Assembly (NCBI RefSeq): GCF_900100925.1
Contig: NZ_FNKO01000002.1
Location: forward strand, 558,001 to 622,000
Length of the DNA: 64,000 bases
DNA from: Actinopolyspora saharensis
GTDB taxonomy: Bacteria > Actinomycetota > Actinomycetes > Mycobacteriales > Pseudonocardiaceae
Reading direction: 5' to 3'
A model generated the notes under the pieces. It was not told the DNA's origin. It made no database searches and saw only the letters and a program-made list of their open reading frames with translations. Below, in pieces: positions 18,506 to 26,294 of the stretch; position 1 is the stretch's first letter; the number at the start of each line of letters is the position of its first letter. The translations under genes were made by a program, and so were the position numbers.

Positions 18506-19621
18506 GTGCAGATCGCCGTACCCCGGGAAATCAAGAACCACGAGTACCGCGTCGCGCTCACCCCGGCGGGAGTGCACGAGTTCGTCAGCCGGGGTCACGA
18601 GGTGTTCGTGGAAACTCAGGCCGGCGCGGGCTCGTCCATCTCCGACGAGGAGTTCCTCTCCGCGGGTGCGAAGGTGCTCTCCGACGCGGACGAGGTCTGG
18701 GCCGAGGGCGACCTGGTGCTCAAGGTCAAGGAGCCGATCGCCGAGGAGTACCCCCGCCTGCGGCGGGACCAGGTGCTGTTCACCTACCTGCACCTGGCCG
18801 CCTCCGCCGAGCTCACCAACGCGCTGCTCGAGTCGGGAGTGACCGGCATCGCCTACGAGACGGTGCAGACCTCCGACGGGACGCTGCCGCTGCTGGCTCC
18901 CATGAGCGAGGTCGCGGGCAGGTTGGCTCCCCAGGTCGGGACCTACTCGTTGATGCGTCCGAGCGGGGGGCGCGGCATGCTGCCCGGCGGGATCCCCGGT
19001 GTCCACCCCGCGCGCGTGGTCGTCATCGGCGGCGGGGTCGCGGGGCTCAACTCGGCGCGGGTGGCGCTCGGCATGGGCGCCGACGTCGAGCTGCTGGACA
19101 CGAACGTGGACAAGCTCCGCGAGATCGACAGGGACTTCGGCGGCCGCATCCGCACGGTCACCTCCAACCGCTACAGCGTGGAGCAGGCGGTGCGCACCGC
19201 GGACCTGGTCATCGGCGCGGTGCTGATCCCGGGCGCCAAGGCCCCCAAGCTCATCTCCAACGAACTGGTGGGGCAGATGAAGTCGGGCAGCGTGCTGGTC
19301 GACATCGCGATCGACCAGGGCGGTTGCTTCGCCGACTCGCGTCCCACCACGCACGACGCGCCGACCTACCGGGTGCACGACTCGGTCTTCTACTGCGTGG
19401 CCAACATGCCGGGGGCGGTTCCGAACACCTCGACGCACGCGCTGACCAACGTGACCCTGCCCTACGCGCTGCGGATCGCCGACCAGGGCTGGCGTGCGGC
19501 GTGCAGGCAGGACGAGGCCCTCGCCGGCGGCTTGAACACGCACGACGGGAAGCTGGTGAACGAGCCGGTCGCCGCCGCGCACGGGCTGGCCCACGACGAG
19601 GTGGACAGCGTGCTCGGCTGA
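18506..19621 (+). CDS. ald: Alanine dehydrogenase
   Basis: A 371-residue NAD-dependent enzyme interconverting L-alanine and pyruvate plus ammonia. Catalytic residues fall at their textbook positions: Lys75 (VLKVKEP), His96 (YLHLAAS) and Asp270 (IDQGG). The Rossmann motif VVVIGGGVAGLNSA starts near residue 171. The start is GTG 18506 preceded by GGAAGGAA. It ends just before a strong bidirectional terminator. With sdaA it makes the neighbourhood a hub for turning amino acids into pyruvate and ammonia. A PucR-family gene upstream probably controls it. Confidence 0.97.
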   Translation: MQIAVPREIKNHEYRVALTPAGVHEFVSRGHEVFVETQAGAGSSISDEEFLSAGAKVLSDADEVWAEGDLVLKVKEPIAEEYPRLRRDQVLFTYLHLAASAELTNALLESGVTGIAYETVQTSDGTLPLLAPMSEVAGRLAPQVGTYSLMRPSGGRGMLPGGIPGVHPARVVVIGGGVAGLNSARVALGMGADVELLDTNVDKLREIDRDFGGRIRTVTSNRYSVEQAVRTADLVIGAVLIPGAKAPKLISNELVGQMKSGSVLVDIAIDQGGCFADSRPTTHDAPTYRVHDSVFYCVANMPGAVPNTSTHALTNVTLPYALRIADQGWRAACRQDEALAGGLNTHDGKLVNEPVAAAHGLAHDEVDSVLG

Positions 19622-19688
19622 CCGGGCGGCGGGGAGTCCTCCGCCACGCAACCACCCGAACAACCGGCACCGCCGAACTCTCCCCGTC

Positions 19689-19723
19689 AAAAAGCCCCTC
19701 GCCCGGCGGGCGAGGGGCTTTTT
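19689..19723. terminator. Bidirectional intrinsic terminator after ald
   Basis: A perfect 16-bp stem including AAAAAGCCCC and GGGGCTTTTT with a GGC loop. A-run and T-run flank it, so it can stop transcription from both sides. It is the most canonical terminator in the window. Confidence 0.95.
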
Positions 19724-20047
19724 GGGGCGGCCTGCTCAACCAGCCTGGGGGTCACCGGGAGCTGGCCGCCGCCTCCAGTGTAGGACATGACGTCCCGGTT
19801 ACCGAAGAGCTAATGGCACGTGTTCTCCAAATTTTCGGTGTGATCCGCTACTCACACCACCCGACTCACTCCTAAGAGTGAAAAAACGGGAGAAATCTGA
19901 AGTCTTTACATATTAGTGCCGATGGGGGGTCGAAGTGCTTCGAATCGCCGTTCCCCGCCGGCGGAACACCCCGAGCACTCGTCCGTCCACGCGGGCAGCG
20001 GCGCTTCCGCACCAGACAGCCGAACCCGTCCCCCCGAAGGACTCCCC
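19724..20047. other. Intergenic region upstream of the hypothetical gene at 20048
   Basis: About 320 bp of relatively A/T-richer DNA with no open frame I can support. It contains an inverted repeat GGTGTGA-N8-TCACACC at 19837-19858 and a small stem CACTC-CTAA-GAGTG at 19867-19880. A TTTACATATTAGT stretch near 19905 could hold a -10 element for the next gene. Confidence 0.45.
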
Positions 20048-20896
20048 ATGCGGCTCGATTCCACGCGGACGAACCAACCGCACCGCACGGCCACGTTCCA
20101 CGGACAACTTCCCGAGATGCTGTCCGAGCCCCCGCAGAGCGCTGCCGGGCACCCAGCTGAGGACCGGAGCGCCGTCCCGGAGGTCCCCTCCGGGCAGCAC
20201 TCCACCTCGCGCCAGGACACCACCGGGCTGGACCAGCTCGAGGAGCTCGCCCACCACGGCGAGTCCGACGAGCTGCTGGCGCTGGCCAGGCCGGAACTGC
20301 ACCGGCTGACCGAAGGCCTGCGCGCGCTGCTGGACGAGCACCGCCCGGACGGGCAGGGCAAGTGCCGGACGTGCCCGGGAGGGCTGCGGGCGCGCCGGTG
20401 GCCGTGCGGGGTCTGGCGCACCGCCTACTCCGAACTCGTCGGGGAGGATCCCGACCAGCTCGGCGAAAGCGCGCGCAGGTCCCCCGAGCTGGCGGGCAGG
20501 CGGTCGCCGCGCGGCTCCTCCCGCGGAGAACCGGCCGTGGAGAGCTCCCGACCGAGCATTCCGGTGGTCAGCGAGCCCATCGTCTCCGACGGCGCCCGCG
20601 ATCCGGGCCACTGGGACACCGGCGAGCTGGCAGCGCTCACCGCGGACGCCGCGCGGGCCGAGACCACCGGCGCGGCGGACACGTCGAACTCGTTCGCCGC
20701 GAGCACGTTCGAGGCAACGTCCTCCGGACGCACGACTCCCCGGGACGCGGCCCCCGGCGGCACCGCGGCCGGCGCCGCCGACACCGCGGCAGCGGAGCCG
20801 AGCTCCGTGCCACCGCTGGGCGGCCACTTGGAAACGGACCACACCCGCATCCACCGCGCCGGAGTGGCCGATCACACACCGAGCCGCCGTCGCTAG
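20048..20896 (+). CDS. Hypothetical protein with a Cys-rich CRTC...PCGVW motif
   Basis: A 282-residue protein of unknown function. Around residues 104-125 it carries CRTCPGGLRARRWPCGVWRTA, a short zinc-ribbon-like pattern (CxxC followed by PC) seen in many small actinobacterial hypothetical proteins. The first 75 residues are polar and Gln/Ser/Glu rich. The last 150 are Ala/Ser/Thr/Gly rich and probably disordered. No signal peptide or membrane segment is visible. ATG 20048 was chosen because the frame upstream crosses a likely promoter. The low-complexity tail makes the reading frame less certain than for neighbours. Confidence 0.6.
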   Translation: MRLDSTRTNQPHRTATFHGQLPEMLSEPPQSAAGHPAEDRSAVPEVPSGQHSTSRQDTTGLDQLEELAHHGESDELLALARPELHRLTEGLRALLDEHRPDGQGKCRTCPGGLRARRWPCGVWRTAYSELVGEDPDQLGESARRSPELAGRRSPRGSSRGEPAVESSRPSIPVVSEPIVSDGARDPGHWDTGELAALTADAARAETTGAADTSNSFAASTFEATSSGRTTPRDAAPGGTAAGAADTAAAEPSSVPPLGGHLETDHTRIHRAGVADHTPSRRR

Positions 20897-21103
20897 TCCA
20901 CCGCTGCCGGGCAACGGCGGCGAGACACCGGTTCCACGGAACGCGTCCGCGGAGCGGAACTCCTCCGGCTCAGCCGGAAAACGCCGCATCCGTCCGCTGG
21001 GCGAGCCACATGAGGCAGGATGTGGTTGGCGTCCGGCTCGGCGGCCGATCCCCGACCGCAACGGCCGTCAGACGCCCACGTATTCCGTGATCTGGAGGGA
21101 CGA

Positions 21104-22285
21104 GTGCACGACGGCAGCGGCCGCATACTGGTTCAGGGGCTGAACAAGAGCTTCGGACCGATCAACGCGGTCCAGAACCTCAACTTCTCGGTCGAGCCCG
21201 GTTCGGTGACCGGCTTCCTCGGGCCGAACGGATCGGGCAAGACCACCACACTGCGGATGATCCTGGGGCTGGTCAGCCCCACGGCCGGAGGGGCCTTCAT
21301 CAACGGGCAGCCGTTCTCCCGGCTGCCCAACCCGGCGACGATCGTCGGAGCCGTGCTGGATTCGCAGGGCTTCCACCCCGGTCAGACCGCGCGTACCCAT
21401 CTGCGCTGCTACACGGCCGCGCTGAACCTGCCGGACCAGCAGGCCGACCAGGTGCTGGAGCTGGTCGGCCTCAGCAGCGCGGCCACCCGCAAGACCGGCG
21501 GTTTCTCCCTGGGCATGCGCCAGCGGCTGGCGCTGGCGACCGCGCTGCTCGGCAATCCGCAGATCCTGATCCTGGACGAGCCGGCCAACGGGCTGGACCC
21601 GGAGGGCATCGCCTGGCTGCGCGGCTTCCTGAAGTCCTTCGCCTCCACGGGGCGCACGGTGCTGGTTTCCAGCCACCTGCTGCGCGAGATGGAGCACACC
21701 GTGGACAACGTCGTGATCGTCAGCCGCGGCCAGTGCGTCTACAACGGCGACCTGGAACAGCTCCGCGCCGCCCAGCAGTCGCGCGTGCTCGTGCGCACGG
21801 CGGATCCAGCCACCCTGGTCGAGACGCTGCGCCAGTCCGGAATCCACGCCGAGTACCTTCCGGACGGCTCGCTCGCGGTGCCGGGGACGGACTCGAAGAC
21901 GGTCGCCGACCTGGCGCTGGGCGCGGGCGTGGCCGTGCACGGGATGCAGGAGGAGAACCTCGATCTCGAGCAGATCTTCTTCCAGCTGACCACCGGCCAG
22001 TACACCGGAAGCGCGCCGCAGGGACCGCCGCAGCCGGGCGGGCCGCAACCTGGAGGGCCCCAACCTGGAGGGCCGCAGCCGCCGCAGGGCGCCGCTCAGT
22101 GGGGGCCGGGCGCACCGCAACAGCCATCCCAGCAGCCATCGCAGCAGCCACCCCAGCAGCCGCCGGGTACGCCGCCTCCGGGAACACCGCCCCCGCCCGA
22201 CCAGGGACAGGGCTACCAGCAGGTGCATCCGCAGCAGGACCAGAACAACCAGGGCGGCAACGGCGGTTACGGAGGCAACGCCTGA
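21104..22285 (+). CDS. ABC transporter ATP-binding protein with Pro/Gln/Gly-rich C-terminal tail
   Basis: A 393-residue ATPase of the DrrA/CcmA-like export class. Walker A GPNGSGKTT is at residues 40-48, the signature FSLGMRQ at 134-140, and Walker B with catalytic Glu ILILDEP at 154-160, followed by the H-loop VSSHLLREME. The fold ends near residue 300. A tail of about 85 residues then consists of repeated QPGGP and QQPSQQP units ending QGGNGGYGGNA. The start is GTG 21104 with GGAGGG upstream. The stop overlaps the permease start (TGATG). It should power export through the adjacent permease; the substrate is unknown. The tail is unusual for this class. Confidence 0.9.
   Translation: MHDGSGRILVQGLNKSFGPINAVQNLNFSVEPGSVTGFLGPNGSGKTTTLRMILGLVSPTAGGAFINGQPFSRLPNPATIVGAVLDSQGFHPGQTARTHLRCYTAALNLPDQQADQVLELVGLSSAATRKTGGFSLGMRQRLALATALLGNPQILILDEPANGLDPEGIAWLRGFLKSFASTGRTVLVSSHLLREMEHTVDNVVIVSRGQCVYNGDLEQLRAAQQSRVLVRTADPATLVETLRQSGIHAEYLPDGSLAVPGTDSKTVADLALGAGVAVHGMQEENLDLEQIFFQLTTGQYTGSAPQGPPQPGGPQPGGPQPGGPQPPQGAAQWGPGAPQQPSQQPSQQPPQQPPGTPPPGTPPPPDQGQGYQQVHPQQDQNNQGGNGGYGGNA
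22027..22170 (+). repeat. In-gene short tandem repeats coding the Pro/Gln tail
   Basis: Three near-identical units encoding PQPGG (22027-22080, core CAACCTGGAGGGCC) are followed by four units built on CAGCAGCCA (22125-22165). Such tracts can change length by slippage, so tail length may differ between strains. Confidence 0.7.
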
Positions 22286-23136
22286 TGAACGGCTTGATCA
22301 AGGCGGAGTTCCGCAAGATTTTCACCACCAACCTGTGGTGGGCGCTGCTGATCCCGGTGGTGGTGCTGAGCTTCCTCGCGGGATGGGGCGGAACGGAATT
22401 CGGGCAGATGAACCTCATCCGCCAGGCGACCGGTGGGCGGGACCTGCCGACCGGGCTGCTGACCATGTCGCTGTCGACGAACTACGTGACCGTGTTCGCC
22501 GCGCTGCTCGGTGCGCTGGCGATGGCGGGCGAGTACCGGAACAAGACGGCGACCACGACCTTCCTGACCGCCAACCCCAGGGGCGCGGTCCTCGGCGCGA
22601 AGCTGATCGCCTACACCAACATCGCCCTGATCTACGGGATCGCCAACACCGCCTTCGCCTCGCTCGGCGGGCTGCTCGGTGCGGGCAGCGACGGGTTCGG
22701 CGAGTTCGCGCAGTGGCTCATGGTCGGCGGCACCGGGCTGCTGTCGATGGTGCTGTGGACGCTGCTCGGGGTCGGTTTCGGAGCCATGGTCACCAGCTCC
22801 GTGGTGGCGGTGCTGGTGCTGCTCGGCTACGTGCTCGTGTTCGAGGGCATGATCTCCGCCGGGATGTCCAACTCCACGCTGGGCTGGGTGAGCAACTACC
22901 TCCCCGGTGCCGCGTCCAACGGGATCGTCAGCAACCTCTCCGTTCCGATGTTCATCTCCGATGTGGCCGGCGAGCGCGAGCCGATGGTCTCGGAAACCGC
23001 CTACAGGCTGCTGCACTCCGTCTTCGGCGGGAGCTACGACTTCCCGTGGTGGGCGAGCCTGCTGATCTTCGCGGGCTACGCGGCCGTGTTCGTCGCCGGT
23101 GGTTGGCTGGTCTCCAACAAGCGCGACGTCACCTGA
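22285..23136 (+). CDS. ABC transporter permease (ABC-2 type)
   Basis: A 283-residue membrane protein with about six predicted hydrophobic segments: one near residue 20 (LWWALLIPVVVLSFLAGW), one at 70-90, one around 110-130, a pair between 145 and 195, and one at the C-terminus (SLLIFAGYAAVFVAGGWLV). The signature AGEYRNKTATTTFLTANPRG at about 86-105 is typical of ABC-2 permeases of the NatB/DrrB type. Its ATG overlaps the ATPase stop by one base. Together they form a two-gene exporter, and no substrate-binding protein is present. Confidence 0.88.
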   Translation: MNGLIKAEFRKIFTTNLWWALLIPVVVLSFLAGWGGTEFGQMNLIRQATGGRDLPTGLLTMSLSTNYVTVFAALLGALAMAGEYRNKTATTTFLTANPRGAVLGAKLIAYTNIALIYGIANTAFASLGGLLGAGSDGFGEFAQWLMVGGTGLLSMVLWTLLGVGFGAMVTSSVVAVLVLLGYVLVFEGMISAGMSNSTLGWVSNYLPGAASNGIVSNLSVPMFISDVAGEREPMVSETAYRLLHSVFGGSYDFPWWASLLIFAGYAAVFVAGGWLVSNKRDVT

Positions 23137-23154
23137 ACCGACGGTTTTCGCCGA

Positions 23155-23206
23155 GGGCACCGCGCTCTTCGGTTCCGCGACCACGCGACCGGAGGGCGCG
23201 GTGCCC
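23155..23206. terminator. Stem-loop between convergent genes
   Basis: GGGCACCGCGC (23155-23165) pairs perfectly with GCGCGGTGCCC (23196-23206) across a 30-base loop. It lies between the ABC permease and a convergent small gene, a typical place for a terminator, although it lacks a T-run. Confidence 0.5.
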
Positions 23207-23215
23207 GCCCAGGGC

Positions 23216-23392
23216 TTAGCGGCGTCGAGCCGCGCGGGCTCGTCTTCCAGAGGGGGCGCTCCCGGAGCGCCGCCCGTTCCTCGGCCGCAGCGGCAGCAGC
23301 GGCAGCAGCGCGCTGCCGATGGCCAGCGCGGTCACGGTGCCGAGCACCACCAGCAGCCCCGGGGGTTGGTGCAGCAACACCTCCGGGCTCAT
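23216..23392 (-). CDS. Small single-span membrane protein, unknown function
   Basis: A 58-residue protein with one hydrophobic helix (PPGLLVVLGTVTALAIGSALLPLLPL, about residues 10-35) and a very basic Arg-rich tail. Its ATG at 23392 overlaps the stop of the upstream gene (ATGA), which supports a real, coupled gene. It is the last of three small genes transcribed away from the HTH gene at 24.0 kb. No family recognised. Confidence 0.5.
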   Translation of the reverse strand: MSPEVLLHQPPGLLVVLGTVTALAIGSALLPLLPLRPRNGRRSGSAPSGRRARAARRR

Positions 23393-23670
23393 CCGCCGAC
23401 CTCCGGGCCGAACCGCTCGCGCAGTTGTCTGCCCACCTCCTCCCGGCGGCGCTCCCTGTCCCGCCCGCGGGCGACCGCCTCGCTCATGCAGACCTCGCAG
23501 GTGGGCAGCAGCCAGTCCACCTCGTCGGGTTCGATCAGCGTGACCCACAGCCCGCACAGGGCCTCGCGCCGCTGGTCGGGACGAGGACGCCGCTCCGGGG
23601 TGAACGCGTGCCGGAACCCCTCGACCGGGTTCCACCACACCACCGGGCCCTCCCAGGACATACCGATCAC
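23389..23670 (-). CDS. Small Cys-containing actinobacterial protein
   Basis: A protein of about 93 residues. The conserved-looking core is CGLWVTLIEPDEVDWLLPTCEVCMSEA, with cysteines that could bind zinc, and a C-terminal charged helix. The start is taken as GTG 23670, which overlaps the preceding stop (GTGA) and has GGAG 7 bases upstream; ATG 23661 is an alternative. Similar small proteins are found beside WhiJ-like regulators in actinomycetes. Function unknown. Confidence 0.65.
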   Translation of the reverse strand: MIGMSWEGPVVWWNPVEGFRHAFTPERRPRPDQRREALCGLWVTLIEPDEVDWLLPTCEVCMSEAVARGRDRERRREEVGRQLRERFGPEVGG

Positions 23671-23918
23671 TTCTCGTCTCCTCTCCACACCTCTTGATTC
23701 GCGGTCAGCAGCACGCGCAGCACGCACACCGCGCACGGCTCCCCGGGCGCATCGGCGCCGGAGCACCTGCGGGGTTCGGAGACCCACTCGACCTCCGTGC
23801 GCCCGAAGTGCCGCCCGCACGGGGTGATCACGTAGCTCCTGCCGACCGCCACGTCCACCGCGTGCACCAGCCGTTCCGCTGTCCCGCCCTCCCGTTCCCG
23901 GAACCACAGCCAGGACAT
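23667..23918 (-). CDS. Small Cys-containing protein, divergent from HTH regulator
   Basis: An 83-residue protein starting MSWLWFREREGG. It contains ITPCGRHFGRTEVEWV and later RRCSGADAPGEPCAVC, a possible Cys/His metal site. ATG 23918 has GAGGAGG 5 bases upstream; a GTG two codons earlier overlaps that site and is less likely. It is the first gene of the three-gene minus-strand unit and shares the 23.9-24.0 kb promoter region with the HTH regulator. Function unknown. Confidence 0.65.
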   Translation of the reverse strand: MSWLWFREREGGTAERLVHAVDVAVGRSYVITPCGRHFGRTEVEWVSEPRRCSGADAPGEPCAVCVLRVLLTANQEVWRGDEK

Positions 23919-23961
23919 GTCCACCTCCTCGTCGCCGAGAGATCACTGAGCATAGGATCAC

Positions 23962-23976
23962 ATCGCATAATGCGAT
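23962..23976. promoter_or_regulatory. Palindrome in the divergent promoter of the HTH/DUF397 cluster
   Basis: ATCGCAT-A-ATGCGAT is a perfect 7-bp dyad in the 121-bp gap between the small-gene unit and the HTH gene. It is a likely operator for the neighbouring HTH protein. Confidence 0.5.
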
Positions 23977-24039
23977 TTTGAAGTACACAATCAGGTGAGG
24001 ATCTTGAGCAGCGACTATGCGCTCGCAAAGACTGGCCAC

Positions 24040-24915
24040 ATGACGATCAGTCCAACCGTGCGGCGGCGAATCCTGGCCCGGAAGTTGCGCGACATGCGTG
24101 AGCAGGCAGGACTCACGCAGACGGAGACAGCTCGTTCGCTGGACTGGAAGCAGAGCAAGATCAGCCGTATCGAGGACTGCAACCAGGGAGTTCGCGTGGC
24201 GGACCTGCTCGCCATGCTGACGATCTACGGGGCGGACGCCCCGACGCGCGAAGCGCTGAGCACTCTGGCCAGAGAGGCCAAACGCAGGGGTTGGTGGCGC
24301 TCCTACGCCGATGCGCTCCCGAGCTGGTTCGAAACCTACGTGGGCCTGGAGGCCGAAGCGAGCACGATCAGCACCTACGAGGTCGATGTGATCCCCGGCT
24401 TGCTCCAGACCGAGGAGTACGCACGAGCGGACACCCGTGCCACCGTGCTCGACGAGTGCGAGGAGAACCTGGAGCAACGAGTTCAGCTACGTCTGCAGCG
24501 GCAGCGCCGCTTCAGCGACGAGTCCTCCTTCGCACTGTGGGCGGTGATCGGGGAGGCGGCCATCCGGCGCCCCGTCGGAGGCAACCGGGTGATGCGAGAA
24601 CAGCTCTGGCACATCGCCAAGCTCGCCGAGAGCAACGAGGTCACCGTGCAGGTCATGCCGCTGGAAGCGGGAGAGCATCCCGCCACGGGCGCGTTCACGA
24701 TCTTGGGGTTTCCCTGCGCGGAACACCCGGACGTGGTGTATCTGGAGTCCCAAGTGGGCGGACACTATCTCGAGGAGGCGCACCAGATAACTCGATACAA
24801 CCATGTCATGAATCACCTTCGCGCTCACGCGCTCGATCCGGCAGAATCAATCCGGGTACTCCGCACCCAAGCCGAGAAGCGAGCCGAGCATGATCAGCAA
24901 CATCCACTGGCGTAA
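24040..24915 (+). CDS. WhiJ-like helix-turn-helix regulator (XRE HTH plus DUF5753)
   Basis: A 291-residue protein. The N-terminal HTH (RKLRDMREQAGLTQTETARSLDWKQSKISRIE, residues 10-45) is XRE type. From about residue 85 it carries the DUF5753 region, recognised by STYEVDVIPGLLQTEEYARA near 110 and by VQVMPLEAGEHPATGAFTILGF near 205. Such proteins belong to the Streptomyces WhiJ/Scr1 group, which pairs with small DUF397 proteins to control development or behaves like an antitoxin module. ATG 24040 is used; TTG 24004 or GTG 23995 would extend it but have weak support. It overlaps the DUF397 gene by 26 bp. Confidence 0.88.
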   Translation: MTISPTVRRRILARKLRDMREQAGLTQTETARSLDWKQSKISRIEDCNQGVRVADLLAMLTIYGADAPTREALSTLAREAKRRGWWRSYADALPSWFETYVGLEAEASTISTYEVDVIPGLLQTEEYARADTRATVLDECEENLEQRVQLRLQRQRRFSDESSFALWAVIGEAAIRRPVGGNRVMREQLWHIAKLAESNEVTVQVMPLEAGEHPATGAFTILGFPCAEHPDVVYLESQVGGHYLEEAHQITRYNHVMNHLRAHALDPAESIRVLRTQAEKRAEHDQQHPLA

Positions 24916-25093
24916 GTCGTCCCGCAGCACCGGCGGAGGCAACTGCGTCGAAGTCGGGTTCGCCTCCGCCGTCGTGGCGGTGCGGGACACCAAGGATCGG
25001 GAGCGCGGGATGCTCACCGTCTCTCCCGCGGCGTGGGCGAACTTCGTGGACGGCCTCAAGAATGCCGCGCCGACTCCTCGTCACGATCGGTGA
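24890..25093 (+). CDS. DUF397 domain protein
   Basis: A 67-residue protein with the typical DUF397 layout: IHWRKSSRSTGGGNCVEVGF, then VVAVRDTKDRERGMLTVSPAAWANFVDGLK. It overlaps the HTH gene and is therefore co-translated. In streptomycetes DUF397 proteins accompany WhiJ paralogues and modulate them. The pair is a common actinomycete module. Confidence 0.88.
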   Translation: MISNIHWRKSSRSTGGGNCVEVGFASAVVAVRDTKDRERGMLTVSPAAWANFVDGLKNAAPTPRHDR

Positions 25094-25176
25094 GGATTTC
25101 CCGGGAAAGTGAAGTGGCGCACCACTCCTCCATTCGTACCAACCCGCGAGGGCGGATAGTTATATTCGCGTTATCA

Positions 25177-25214
25177 ACTGATCGTTGACCGCTTTTGCGC
25201 GCGATCAGTAGAAT
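25177..25214 (+). promoter_or_regulatory. Promoter of the ESX-associated locus embedded in a long dyad
   Basis: A good sigma-70-like promoter is visible: TTGACC (25185-25190), an 18-bp spacer and TAGAAT (25209-25214). The arms ACTGATCG (25177-25184) and CGATCAGT (25202-25209) form a perfect 8-bp inverted repeat that encloses the -35 box and spacer. A repressor bound here would block the promoter. The first gene starts 46 bp downstream of the -10 box. Confidence 0.6.
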
Positions 25215-25259
25215 TTTCGTGGTTGAGCGTGTACGCGAACGTTGGGGGAACACCTCACC

Positions 25260-25655
25260 ATGCCCGAAAAGCAGGACCTCACCGGAAACCTGTCGGCCAC
25301 CAACGACGCCATGCGCGGCATCGTCACCGCCGCCGACAAGGGCGAGTTCACCATCACGCCCGAAGCGGGCGACGAGCTCATCCAGATCTTCCAGGAGCTG
25401 GAGGACTGGCTACGGACCAAGCTGCGGGAGATACGCATAGTGAAGCGCGATACTCCGCTGGGGGAGAGCCCCGCAGGTCAGGCGATCTCGGGGTTCAACA
25501 AGGAGGTCGCGGGCGGCGACGACAAGTCCCTCGAGCACCTGCTCACCTCCATGCGCAGCCAGACTCCCGGGGTGGTCGAGGCCATCCGCAAGGGGATCGC
25601 CGCCTACCAGGAGCTCGACGAGCGGAACAAGCAGAACTTGGACGGCATCCAGTGA
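25260..25655 (+). CDS. Helical WXG100-like/ESX-associated small protein
   Basis: A 131-residue, almost entirely helical protein without signal peptide. The pattern of two amphipathic helices around EDWLRTKLREI (about residues 48-60) and a C-terminal helix VEAIRKGIAAYQELDERNKQNL resembles ESX-associated EsxA/EspC-type helical hairpins. No strict WxG is present. It is the first gene of a cluster with DUF3558 lipoproteins, a PPE/WXG-like protein and EspG. Its stop overlaps the next start (GTGA). ATG 25260 is preferred; a TTG six codons upstream is possible. Function by context only. Confidence 0.6.
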   Translation: MPEKQDLTGNLSATNDAMRGIVTAADKGEFTITPEAGDELIQIFQELEDWLRTKLREIRIVKRDTPLGESPAGQAISGFNKEVAGGDDKSLEHLLTSMRSQTPGVVEAIRKGIAAYQELDERNKQNLDGIQ

Positions 25656-26176
25656 CCAACCTTCCCACCGCAGCACCACTCCGCGCCGCCACCGTCACGG
25701 CAGCGGCGGCCTGCGCCCTCCTGCTGGCCTCCTGCTCCTCCGGATCGGGGCAACCGCAGTCCCAGGGCACCGAGGAGACGAGTAGTACGCCACTGGCAGG
25801 CATGGCCCCTTGCGCCACTCTGACCGAGCAGCAGAAGAAACAACTCGACATCACAGAACCGGGAAAAATAAGCAGGTACGACGAGCAGACGTGCGAGTGG
25901 GTTTCGAGAGGATTTGATATATCTGTCTACGAAGACAAATCGCTAGAGAAAATAAGATTCTCCGACGCTGACAGCAAGAAAAAGACGGAAATGTCCGGCC
26001 ATGATTCACTCCTGGTCAAGTACGACGACGGAGCGTGCTCGCTGGCCTTCGCGGTGACCGAGAACTCCTCGGTCTCGGTGAACAGCACCGCCGACACGCC
26101 CGGGGACACGGCGACCGCCTGCGAGCTGGTGCAGAAGGCGGCCCCGATGGTCGAGCAGAACATCCCGGAAAGCTGA
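25652..26176 (+). CDS. DUF3558 family lipoprotein (first copy)
   Basis: A 174-residue lipoprotein. The N-terminus has a basic start, a hydrophobic stretch and the lipobox LLASC near residues 25-29, followed by a Ser/Gly/Thr linker. The domain contains four further Cys (PCATL, TCEWV, ACSLAF, ACELV), giving two probable disulfides as in DUF3558. These surface proteins are frequent in Pseudonocardiales and lie near ESX genes. Starts at GTG 25652, overlapping the upstream stop. A run around 25850-26000 is noticeably A-richer than its surroundings. Molecular role unknown. Confidence 0.8.
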   Translation: MTNLPTAAPLRAATVTAAAACALLLASCSSGSGQPQSQGTEETSSTPLAGMAPCATLTEQQKKQLDITEPGKISRYDEQTCEWVSRGFDISVYEDKSLEKIRFSDADSKKKTEMSGHDSLLVKYDDGACSLAFAVTENSSVSVNSTADTPGDTATACELVQKAAPMVEQNIPES

Positions 26177-26294
26177 TCCGACGAGCCCACCGAGCCGAAC
26201 GACGCCGCGCGGGCCACCGAGGCGCGCAGCGGGATCGCCCCGCACCGGGAGAAACAGCCGAAACCGGCAACGTGGACCTGGAGAGAAGCACGCA

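Noticed and set aside
19867..19880. Intrinsic terminator CACTC-CTAA-GAGTG before the 20-kb gene
   Set aside because: The stem is only 5 bp and followed by A, not T, on the plus strand; on the minus strand the T-run precedes the stem.
22027..22170. CRISPR-like short repeats
   Set aside because: Units are in-frame coding repeats of 9-18 bases without spacers and lie inside the ABC ATPase gene; no cas genes are present.
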